Under the pieces are notes generated by a model. That model was given only the letters and a program-made list of their open reading frames with translations, made no database searches and had not been told where the DNA came from. The translations under genes and the position numbers were made by a program. A stretch of 5,247 bases of DNA from Chloroflexota bacterium (GTDB lineage Bacteria > Chloroflexota > Dehalococcoidia > SHYB01). Numbering within the stretch: the stretch's first letter is position 1; every line of letters starts with the position of its first letter. Shown here in pieces: positions 1-4,941 of the stretch. The stretch lies in assembly GCA_016200725.1 (NCBI GenBank), contig JACQEE010000268.1:1-5247 (forward strand), written 5' to 3'.

Positions 1-2
1 AG

Positions 3-572
3 GTGCGGTACTGGGAGAACACCAAGGTTGGCGACAAGGTAGGGCCGATCACCAAGGGACCGCTGGGGCTGACAGACATCGTGGCGTACTGCATCGGGTC
101 GGCACCAGTGCAGGTCATGGCGCACGGCGCGGCGTTGTGGGAGTACGCGCGTCACCCGGCGTGGGCCTTCCGCGACCCGGAGACAGGGGCGAAGGAGCCG
201 GTCTACGGCGTGCACTACAACAAACAGGCGGCGCGTTCGGCTGGCCTGCCGTATCCGTACGACGCCGGGGCGCAGAGGCATGCGTGGCAAATCCAGTTGT
301 TCCTCGATTGGATGGGCGACGAGGGCTGGCTGAAGAAGAACTATGGCGAGTACCGCAAGTTCGTGTACCTCTCGGACGCGGTGCGATTCGAAGGAAAGGT
401 CACGAAGAAGTACATCGATGCCGATGGTGAGCCGTGCGTGGACATCGAGACAACGGCGATCAACCAGCGCGGCGAGAATGTGATGCCGGGTAGCGGCACG
501 GTCGTGCTGCCGTCGCGCGAGAAGAAGTATTGGCCGTTGGTCAGCCGACTGCCGAAGAAGGCTGCGCGGTGA
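3..572 (+). CDS. MaoC/FAS1-like acyl dehydratase, C-terminal hotdog domain (5' partial)
   Basis: This is the C-terminal part of a double-hotdog MaoC-like hydratase/dehydratase of the kind that adds or removes water on acyl-CoA thioesters in the cytoplasm. The reading frame is open to the left edge. The 189 visible residues begin with RYWENTKVGD, which in this family (about 350-400 residues, N-terminal FAS1-like dehydratase half plus this half) is an internal linker, so the GTG at position 3 is probably not the true start. Family-like landmarks are KGPLGLTDI (residues 18-26), GVHYNKQAARSAGLPYPYD (69-87), which corresponds to the hotdog active-site helix region, the DWMGDEGWL motif near 102-110, and the C-terminal INQRGENVMPGSGTVVLPSR. 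The stop overlaps the start of the next gene (GTGA), so the two are probably one operon with coupled translation. Substrate unknown; an acyl-CoA intermediate is inferred from the neighbouring reductase. Confidence 0.82.
   Translation: MRYWENTKVGDKVGPITKGPLGLTDIVAYCIGSAPVQVMAHGAALWEYARHPAWAFRDPETGAKEPVYGVHYNKQAARSAGLPYPYDAGAQRHAWQIQLFLDWMGDEGWLKKNYGEYRKFVYLSDAVRFEGKVTKKYIDADGEPCVDIETTAINQRGENVMPGSGTVVLPSREKKYWPLVSRLPKKAAR
554..561 (+). promoter_or_regulatory. Ribosome binding site of the SDR gene
   Basis: The stretch GAAGAAGG lies 7 bases before the GTG at 569, inside the end of the dehydratase gene. Its spacing supports GTG 569, rather than the upstream ATG 530, as the start, and fits translational coupling across the GTGA overlap. 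Confidence 0.6.
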
Positions 573-1399
573 CCGTCTTCAAGCCAGACACGCTCGCGGG
601 GAAGGTGGCCATTGTGACGGGTGGCGGCACCGGCATCGGCCGGGCCATTGCGCTCGAGTTTGCCAAGGTGGGCGCGGACGTGGTGTTGGCGAGCCGCAAG
701 GTGGACAACCTCGAGAAGGTCGCCAGCGAAGTGCGCTCGCTCGGGCGAAAGGCGATCGCGGTGCAATGCGACGTGCGCGAGCGGGCGCAGGTGGACACGA
801 TGGTCGCCAAGGCAATCGCCGAGTTCGGCAAAGTGGACATCCTGGTGAACAACGCCGCAGGTAACTTCAACGTGCCCGCGGAGGACCTCTCGCCGAATGG
901 ATGGAACTCAGTGATACGGATCGTGCTCGACGGGACGTGGCACTGCTCGCAGGCTGTGGGCAAAGCGATGATCGCGGCGAAACGAGGCGGAGTCATCATC
1001 AACATCACGTCGAACACGCCGATCACGGGGTCGCCGGGGAATGTGCACTCGGCGTCGGGCAAGGGCGGCGTCGAGGCGATGGCGCACACGCTGGCGCTGG
1101 AGTGGGCGCGACATGGCATCCGCGTGATGTGCGTCGCGCCAGGGCAGACGGAGACCGAGGGCGTTCGAAAGCAACTCTGGACGAACCCTGATGCAGACAA
1201 GAAGTACCTGCGGGCGATCCCGCTCGGAAGGTATGCGCAGCCTGAGGAGATCGCCTACGCGTGCATTTTCGCGGCATCGGCGGCTGGCGCGTATCTCACC
1301 GGCAGCACGATGTACGTCGACGGCGGGGCGACACTCGTGAGCGTGCCCGCCTCCGTGCGGGTATCCGAGGTGGGCGAACAGGGGAAGGCGAAGCCCTAG
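569..1399 (+). CDS. SDR family oxidoreductase, 2,4-dienoyl-CoA reductase/PECR-like
   Basis: A 276-residue cytoplasmic short-chain dehydrogenase/reductase. The GTG start at 569 is chosen because it overlaps the preceding stop (GTGA) and has a GAAGAAGG-type ribosome site at 554-561, 7 bases away; the ATG at 530 would add 13 residues without homology-like character. The Rossmann motif TGGGTGIG is at residues 17-24. Arg43 after beta-2 (ASRK) suggests NADP(H). CDV is at 67-69 and NNAAGNF at 94-100; the AAGNF form is typical of dienoyl-CoA and trans-2-enoyl-CoA reductases. Ser148 and Lys165 are in the usual places, but the YxxxK tyrosine is Ser161 (SASGK). Mitochondrial DECR1 also has Ser-x3-Lys here, which supports the assignment. 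The C-terminal VDGG region is followed by an unusual tail of about 20 residues. With the MaoC partner it suggests reduction of an unsaturated acyl-CoA. A FabG-like 3-oxoacyl reductase is the main alternative but is less likely without the tyrosine. Confidence 0.87.
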   Translation: MTVFKPDTLAGKVAIVTGGGTGIGRAIALEFAKVGADVVLASRKVDNLEKVASEVRSLGRKAIAVQCDVRERAQVDTMVAKAIAEFGKVDILVNNAAGNFNVPAEDLSPNGWNSVIRIVLDGTWHCSQAVGKAMIAAKRGGVIINITSNTPITGSPGNVHSASGKGGVEAMAHTLALEWARHGIRVMCVAPGQTETEGVRKQLWTNPDADKKYLRAIPLGRYAQPEEIAYACIFAASAAGAYLTGSTMYVDGGATLVSVPASVRVSEVGEQGKAKP

Positions 1400-1402
1400 T
1401 GT

Positions 1403-1750
1403 CTACTTGTTCTCTGCGAACACATCGCGAGCCACGTTGAAGGCGTTCACAGCGACAGGCCAGCCGCCATAGAAGGCCATGTGCTGGATGAGTTCAGCGA
1501 TCTCCACTTTGGTCAGCCCATTCCTGAGGCCGCGGCCGATGTGCCCCCGCAGTTGGTCGGTGCGATAGAGCACAGTCAACGCGGCGATGGTGATGAGGCT
1601 GCGGTCGCGCTGGGAAAGGCCGGGGCGCTCCCACACGTCGCCGAAGAGGACGTCGCGGGTGAGTTCGCCGAAGCGCGGCATGATGTTTTCGAATGCCTGA
1701 CGGGTTGCGGGAGCCGCGACGGGTTTCTTGGTCGCCTTTTTGGTAACCAT
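1403..1750 (-). CDS. Carboxymuconolactone decarboxylase (CMD) family protein
   Basis: A 115-residue cytoplasmic all-helical protein of the CMD/AhpD superfamily, closest in pattern to 4-carboxymuconolactone decarboxylase (PcaC), which acts in the protocatechuate branch of aromatic degradation. Visible landmarks are FGDVWERPGLSQRDRSL (residues 36-52), His70 in DQLRGHIGRGLRNGLT (65-80), then the EIAELIQHMAFYGGWP helix (83-98). This order matches PcaC. There is no CxxC, so it is not an AhpD-type peroxidase reductase. The first 17 residues are Lys/Ala/Pro-rich and probably disordered. The ATG at 1750 is chosen because a full AGGAGG lies 5 bases upstream; an in-frame ATG at 1810 would start inside the promoter region. 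The gene stands alone, convergent with the SDR. Many CMD proteins are misnamed, so the exact reaction is unproven. pcaC is possible, but no other protocatechuate gene is visible. Confidence 0.83.
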   Translation of the reverse strand: MVTKKATKKPVAAPATRQAFENIMPRFGELTRDVLFGDVWERPGLSQRDRSLITIAALTVLYRTDQLRGHIGRGLRNGLTKVEIAELIQHMAFYGGWPVAVNAFNVARDVFAENK

Positions 1751-1755
1751 GATTG

Positions 1756-1761
1756 CCTCCT
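1756..1761 (-). promoter_or_regulatory. Strong Shine-Dalgarno of the CMD gene
   Basis: On the minus strand AGGAGG is followed by CAATC and then ATG (1750), a spacing of 5 bases. This is the best ribosome site in the window. It fixes the start at 1750 and excludes the 20-residue longer reading that would begin at 1810. Confidence 0.85.
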
Positions 1762-1774
1762 GTAGCAGTGCGCG

Positions 1775-1794
1775 CGGAGCGTAGCGACGCTCCG
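1775..1794. repeat. Perfect 8-bp inverted repeat over the CMD promoter
   Basis: CGGAGCGT (1775-1782), a 4-base spacer AGCG, then ACGCTCCG (1787-1794) form a perfect dyad. It covers the -10 and part of the spacer of the proposed CMD promoter, upstream of the predicted transcription start. It could therefore act as a DNA operator rather than an RNA hairpin. Alternatively it is a dispersed genomic palindrome. Confidence 0.5.
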
Positions 1795-1806
1795 TAGACG
1801 TGTCAA
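1778..1806 (-). promoter_or_regulatory. Putative sigma-70-type promoter of the CMD gene
   Basis: On the minus strand a perfect TTGACA (1806-1801) is followed after exactly 17 bases by TACGCT (1783-1778), which matches TATAAT at T1, A2 and T6. Transcription would start near 1771, giving a leader of about 20 bases that contains the AGGAGG. The -35 is perfect and the -10 is weak. No experimental support can be drawn from sequence alone. Confidence 0.5.
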
Positions 1807-1810
1807 ACAA

Positions 1811-1840
1811 GATGAAGGGGCGGTCGCCGACCGCCCCTTC
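1811..1840 (-). terminator. Intrinsic-terminator-like stem-loop after the ABC transporter operon
   Basis: GAAGGGGCGGTC (1814-1825) pairs perfectly with GACCGCCCCTTC (1829-1840) around a 3-base loop, a 12-bp GC-rich stem. Read on the minus strand it lies 27 bases after the stop of the substrate-binding protein gene and is followed by ATCTTGTTTGACA, a short, imperfect T-rich tract. There is no T-tract on the plus-strand side, so it should stop the leftward importer transcript and insulate the CMD gene. The weak T-tract is the main reservation; a REP-like dispersed palindrome is the alternative. Confidence 0.6.
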
Positions 1841-1866
1841 GCATCACACGCACGAGTCGACTCGAA

Positions 1867-2961
1867 TCAAGGCCAGACGAGTTTGCCGTTCTGGTAGGCG
1901 CCTTTGACGAACTGGTCGTCGTAGGCTGTCTTGTAGTCGAACGGCTTGGGGATCGCGCCATAGTCGAGGTACTCGGTGTAGAGGCTCTGCCATTGCTGAT
2001 CGGTCATGAAGCCGAGGCCGCTCGCTTCGGTTAGCGCAGTCTTGGCGTCCTTGAGTTCCGCGCGGAGCATGAATCGCTGATGCTCGCGGTCTTCCGCCGG
2101 AGCGTACTTCAGAACGATGTCGAGCGTCTCCTCTTCGTTCTGGAATGCGAATGCGAGGCCGCGCAAAGTCGCCTTCACGAAGCGATGGATCGAGCCTGGA
2201 TCCTTAGCGATGCGATCGGTAGTCGCGATGTAGGTAAGGCCCAGAGTTGCCACGCCGATGTCCTCGGGGTTGAAGACCTTCGTGGGCGCGTTGATCTTGG
2301 CGAGGACGTCGGGCTCGTTGGCCTTGAAGACGGCGAGGATGTCGACCTGGCCTTCGGAGAGGATGCGCGGGTCGAAGCCGACGCGCACTTCCTTGATCTT
2401 GGACCGGTCGACGCCAGCGGCCTTGAGCAGAGCGAGGTATTCGGGCGGCGGCGTGGTCTTGTAGCCGAAGGTCTTGCCCTCCCAGTCCTTGACAGTCTGG
2501 ATGCCCGACTTCTGGAGCACGGCGAAGCCCGTCTGGCCCTTCTGCCCGAAGAGCGTGATCGCCCGGATCGGGACGGCAGGGTCGGAGCGCCGGTTGAGCA
2601 CGGAGCCGGCGTCGGCGGTGGTGACGTCGATGTCGCCGGCGAGAAGCAGTTTCAGGTGCTCGCTCTGCAGTGCGTGCGAGATGTCGACGTCGAGGTTTTG
2701 CTGCTGAAAATAGCCTTTCTCCTTCGCCACGTAGGCGGCGGCAAAGGGAAGGTCGGCCTGCGGCTTGAAGCCGGCCATGAACTTGAGTTTTGTGGGCGGC
2801 GGCAGTGGAGTCGCGGTCGGGCCAGGCGCCGCCGTCGGAGTTGGTGGGGCTTCGCTGCTGCCGCACGACGCGGCCACGAGGGCAGCGACGAGCAGGAGGC
2901 AAGCGATAAGCCAGTGCCTTCGGGCTGACAAGCCAGCCCGGGCTGAGCGATGCGTCTTCAT
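1867..2961 (-). CDS. ABC transporter substrate-binding lipoprotein, NMT1/THI5-like (SsuA group)
   Basis: A 364-residue extracytoplasmic solute receptor that would deliver ligand to the permease encoded upstream. The ATG at 2961 is chosen because AAAGGA lies about 6 bases before it; an in-frame ATG at 2994 has no such site. Residues 1-33 form a lipoprotein signal: a long basic n-region, hydrophobic WLIACLLLVAALVA (17-30), then the lipobox ending AASC with Cys33 as the likely lipidated residue. Residues 34-57 are a Pro/Thr/Ala-rich linker. The NMT1-like fold starts at about residue 58 (KLKFMAGFKPQADLPFAAA), followed by the characteristic AYVAKEKGYFQQQNLDVDI segment (76-94) and later GYKTTPPPEY and the DILAVFKANEPDVL region. 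There is no CCCFC motif of yeast-type THI5 enzymes. Homologous receptors bind aliphatic sulfonates, taurine, nitrate, hydroxymethylpyrimidine, riboflavin or aromatics; nothing here decides which. Confidence 0.88.
   Translation of the reverse strand: MKTHRSARAGLSARRHWLIACLLLVAALVAASCGSSEAPPTPTAAPGPTATPLPPPTKLKFMAGFKPQADLPFAAAYVAKEKGYFQQQNLDVDISHALQSEHLKLLLAGDIDVTTADAGSVLNRRSDPAVPIRAITLFGQKGQTGFAVLQKSGIQTVKDWEGKTFGYKTTPPPEYLALLKAAGVDRSKIKEVRVGFDPRILSEGQVDILAVFKANEPDVLAKINAPTKVFNPEDIGVATLGLTYIATTDRIAKDPGSIHRFVKATLRGLAFAFQNEEETLDIVLKYAPAEDREHQRFMLRAELKDAKTALTEASGLGFMTDQQWQSLYTEYLDYGAIPKPFDYKTAYDDQFVKGAYQNGKLVWP
2921..2940. repeat. Perfect 7-bp inverted repeat inside the signal-peptide codons
   Basis: CGGGCTG (2921-2927), the spacer ACAAGC, then CAGCCCG (2934-2940) form a perfect dyad about 20-40 bases into the binding-protein gene, covering codons for roughly residues 8-14 (RAGLSAR). 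It would fold in the mRNA just after the start codon. It may be a translation-modulating hairpin or a dispersed palindrome that lengthened the n-region of the signal peptide. Confidence 0.4.
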
Positions 2962-3203
2962 CCAGTGTCCTTTCAACGTTTGTGAACGTGACATGACCGA
3001 TCCCGCTCGTCAGCGCGGATATCGCCTGCGAGGAGCATCGGAGTTGGTGGAATGGTCAAACGTTTGGACTCGGACTAGCGCACACCTCCGAAGGCTAGGG
3101 TTTGCTCAGCCATTTGGGGAACCTGCCCTGCGCTCGGGGCCTGGCCATCGTCCTTTCATAGCGTGAAGGCGGTGGTGGTCTAAGCGGCCCTGTTACTCGG
3201 CGC
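2962..3203. other. Non-coding gap between permease and binding-protein genes
   Basis: These 242 bases separate two genes of the importer that are normally almost contiguous. I see no convincing ORF, tRNA, riboswitch core or strong promoter in it. It holds the ribosome site of the binding-protein gene (AAAGGA around 2968-2973), a 10-bp palindrome CAAACGTTTG (3057-3066), an ACGTT-tgtg-AACGT dyad (2976-2989), and two near-identical 14-mers (minus strand TGAAAGGAC..TGG at 2975-2962 and 3158-3145, 12 of 14 identical). A separate promoter or RNA-processing site giving higher expression of the binding protein would be expected here but is not clearly visible. Confidence 0.5.
3057..3066. repeat. 10-bp palindrome CAAACGTTTG, possible operator
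   Basis: CAAACGTTTG is a perfect palindrome in the gap upstream of the binding-protein gene. A related sequence on the minus strand, CAAACGTTG, lies at 2982-2974 just before its ribosome site. Two copies of a similar core could be regulator sites, but short palindromes arise easily by chance. Confidence 0.25.
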
Positions 3204-4067
3204 TTACTGGGCGAGGTTCGATTCGTGCCAGAACACCAGCCTGCGTTCCACGGCTGCAGTGAGAACGGTGAGGCCGATGCCGATCACAGCAAGGGTAACG
3301 ATAGCCGAAAACATGGTCGGCATGTCAAGGTTGTTGTAGGAAATGGCGATGACTTTGCCGAGCCCGCGGTCGCCGAAGGGGTATTCGGCAACGACCGCGC
3401 CGATGACGGAGAGCGGGATGGATATGCGGAAGGCGGCGAAGAGGTAGGGCAGAGAACTGGGGACGCGCAGGCGCCAGAAGATTTCGAGAGGAGTGGCATC
3501 GAGGGAGCGGAGGAAATCGAGGGCGCTGGGGTTGACGGAGCGAAGGCCAACGATGGCGTTGACGAGCACGGGGAAGAAGGTGATGAGGGCGGCAACGGAT
3601 ATCTTGGGCCAGACGCCGAAGCCGAACCAGATGACGAGCAGCGGCGCGATGGCGACGATGGGCATCACCTTCACGAGAATCGCGATGGGAAAGAGCGTGC
3701 GCTCAACGACACGGGAATGCGCCATGACGATTGCGAGGGCTATCGCAATCGCGGTGGCAAGGGCAAAGCCGGCGATCGCCTCGTAGAGCGTCTCCCAGCC
3801 GCGATGGGCGAAGTAGCCGAGGTCGCCAAAGAGGCGGTGAAGGATGACGGTAGGCTTCGGCAAGATGTAGACGGGGGTGTGACGCGCCTCGACCACCAGC
3901 TGCCAGACGAGGCCGGCGATGAAGAGGGCGACCAACGGGGGAACGACGTTCCAAAGCACCGGCGAGAGCCACTTGCGCACGAGTTTCCATGAAAGGACGC
4001 GCCGACGCGGCACGTGGGCGGACTCCAGCATCATCGACGGCGGCCTGGCTTCGACCTGACGCGCCAT
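3204..4067 (-). CDS. ABC transporter permease, SsuC/TauC-like
   Basis: A 287-residue inner-membrane subunit of the importer, family BPD_transp_1. The ATG at 4067 is chosen because it lies 2 bases after the ATPase stop, with AGGA about 8 bases upstream; a longer open reading extends upstream but would overlap the whole 3' half of the ATPase gene. Hydrophobic segments are at about residues 41-59, 94-115, 125-150, 156-175, 215-228 and 252-272, consistent with six membrane passes. The cytoplasmic EAA-loop, which docks onto the ATPase, is visible as DFLRSLDATPLEIFWRLRVP followed by SSLPYL (184-209). The periplasmic PVYILPKPT segment (65-73) is typical of SsuC/TauC-type permeases. Start codons at Met12 or Met13 are possible alternatives. 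It is probably translationally coupled to the ATPase. It should form a homodimeric channel; its substrate is unknown. Confidence 0.9.
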   Translation of the reverse strand: MARQVEARPPSMMLESAHVPRRRVLSWKLVRKWLSPVLWNVVPPLVALFIAGLVWQLVVEARHTPVYILPKPTVILHRLFGDLGYFAHRGWETLYEAIAGFALATAIAIALAIVMAHSRVVERTLFPIAILVKVMPIVAIAPLLVIWFGFGVWPKISVAALITFFPVLVNAIVGLRSVNPSALDFLRSLDATPLEIFWRLRVPSSLPYLFAAFRISIPLSVIGAVVAEYPFGDRGLGKVIAISYNNLDMPTMFSAIVTLAVIGIGLTVLTAAVERRLVFWHESNLAQ

Positions 4068-4069
4068 GG

Positions 4070-4894
4070 CTAGCGTCCTGCCAGCGTGAATGCACCGCTC
4101 GCCGCGAGGAGGCGCTGCACCTCGACGACGCAATCGAGGAAAGCGGATGCGCGCTCGATGCCAGCTTCGCGGGGGCGAGGCAGCGTCACCTTCACCTCGC
4201 CGGCGATCTGGCCTGGGGCCTTTGACATAACGATCACGCGGTCGGACATGGCGACGGCTTCGGCGACGCTGTGCGTGACCATAATCACCGTCTTGCGGCT
4301 GGCATCCCAGATGCGCAGCAGTTCGTATCGCATCGCGGCGCGAGTGAGTTCGTCGAGGGCGCCGAGTGGTTCGTCCATGAGCAACAGCGACGGGTCGAAG
4401 ACGAGGGCTCGCGCTAGAGCGACGCGCTGCTTCATGCCACCCGAGAGTTCGTGGGGGTAATAGCGAGCGAAGGTGGAGAGGCCGACCGTGTCGAGGAGGC
4501 TCTCGGCGTGGCCATGACCCACCTCGCCCGCGCGACGATTGACTTGCAGCGGCAGGAGGACGTTGGCAATCGCAGAACGCCAAGGCAGCAGCGCCGGGTC
4601 CTGGGAGACAAAGCCGATGGCCTTTCGGCGCTGGGCGTCTCGCGGCAAGAGGCCATCGATAGTGACGAAGCCGGTCGTCGCGGGCAGCAGGCCGGCGATG
4701 ATCCGCAGGAGCGTCGTCTTACCGCAGCCGCTCGGGCCGATGAGCGAGACGAACTCGCCGTCAACGACGCGAAGGCTGACGGAGGCGAGCGCTTGCAACT
4801 CGGCGTCGTTGCGGGCAAAGGCTTTAGATACCTGATCGACGACAACGCCCGACAATGGTCTCCCCCAGATTGGCTTCGAGCGCAATTCTAGCAT
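4070..4894 (-). CDS. ABC transporter ATP-binding protein, SsuB/TauB-like
   Basis: A cytoplasmic ATPase of 274 residues (261 if the later start is used) that powers the importer. All motifs are intact: Walker A GPSGCGKTT (residues 53-61), Q-loop VSQDP with Gln98, signature LSGGMKQRVALARAL (150-164), Walker B LLLMDEP with Glu175 (170-176), D-loop ALDELTR (179-185) and H-loop VTHS with His208. The LPW sequence after the Q-loop is typical of nitrate/sulfonate/taurine importers. ATG 4894 has no ribosome site, while a TTG at 4855 is preceded by GGGGGAG four bases away, and starting there gives the usual family N-terminus (SGVVVDQVSKAF). A TG-n-TAGAAT promoter-like element overlaps the ATG. The start is therefore uncertain. 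It is the first gene of the importer operon and diverges from the gene at 4942. Confidence 0.9.
   Translation of the reverse strand: MLELRSKPIWGRPLSGVVVDQVSKAFARNDAELQALASVSLRVVDGEFVSLIGPSGCGKTTLLRIIAGLLPATTGFVTIDGLLPRDAQRRKAIGFVSQDPALLPWRSAIANVLLPLQVNRRAGEVGHGHAESLLDTVGLSTFARYYPHELSGGMKQRVALARALVFDPSLLLMDEPLGALDELTRAAMRYELLRIWDASRKTVIMVTHSVAEAVAMSDRVIVMSKAPGQIAGEVKVTLPRPREAGIERASAFLDCVVEVQRLLAASGAFTLAGR
4885..4893 (-). promoter_or_regulatory. Extended -10-like element for the importer operon
   Basis: Minus strand TGCTAGAAT (4893-4885) is a TG-n extended -10 with TAGAAT matching TATAAT at 5 of 6 bases. No good -35 is present, as is common for extended -10 promoters. Transcription would start near 4878, downstream of ATG 4894, which would make the TTG at 4855 the working start of the ATPase. 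Confidence 0.35.
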
Positions 4895-4905
4895 GGGATA
4901 ACGGT

Positions 4906-4935
4906 TTGACCTTCGCGAGCGGCGCTGGCTAGACT
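4906..4935 (+). promoter_or_regulatory. Putative promoter for a leaderless transcript
   Basis: TTGACC (4906-4911) is followed after 18 bases by TAGACT (4930-4935), which matches TATAAT at T1, A2, A4 and T6. The ATG of the downstream gene begins 7 bases after the end of the -10, where transcription would be expected to start. There is no Shine-Dalgarno and no room for a leader, so a leaderless mRNA is the simplest reading. Confidence 0.5.
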
Positions 4936-4941
4936 CGTGGC

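Noticed and set aside
541..1200. Long minus-strand open frame antisense to the SDR gene (219 codons)
   Set aside because: The translation is Ser/Pro/Ala/Thr-rich with no recognisable motif, while the plus strand encodes a complete SDR. Such shadows are expected in GC-rich DNA.
1751..1810. Longer start of the CMD protein at ATG 1810
   Set aside because: The AGGAGG at 1756-1761 fits ATG 1750, and the extra codons overlap the proposed promoter and dyad.
2080..2928. Long plus-strand open frame antisense to the binding-protein gene (282 codons)
   Set aside because: The composition is unnatural (runs of Gly, Glu, Asp, Arg and Val), there is no ribosome site, and the opposite strand has an intact lipoprotein gene.
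2962..2994. Longer start of the binding protein at ATG 2994
   Set aside because: ATG 2961 has a good ribosome site and begins a normal lipoprotein signal peptide; the extra 11 residues would only lengthen an already long basic region.
3039..3115. tRNA-Leu-like string (TGGTGGAATGGTCAAACG) in the gap before the binding-protein gene
   Set aside because: The D-arm does not close, no acceptor-stem complement to the 5' side is present, and there is no GTTCRANNC T-arm at the right distance.
3098..3125. Possible TPP riboswitch fragments (minus strand GGCTGAG...ACCC; plus strand GAACCTG)
   Set aside because: The fragments lie on opposite strands, the second helix and the GGATAATGCC-type core are missing, and the match is only a few bases.
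3145..3158. Short leader-peptide ORF (about 16-17 codons) starting next to the upstream TGAAAGGAC copy on the minus strand
   Set aside because: The spacing between AGGA and the ATG is only 2 bases, the codons show no regulatory bias such as repeated amino acids, and no attenuator follows.
4068..4583. Upstream in-frame extension of the permease frame (172 extra residues)
   Set aside because: It lies entirely over the intact ATPase gene in another frame, the added sequence is low-complexity Arg/Ser/Pro, and ATG 4067 directly after the ATPase stop is the natural start.
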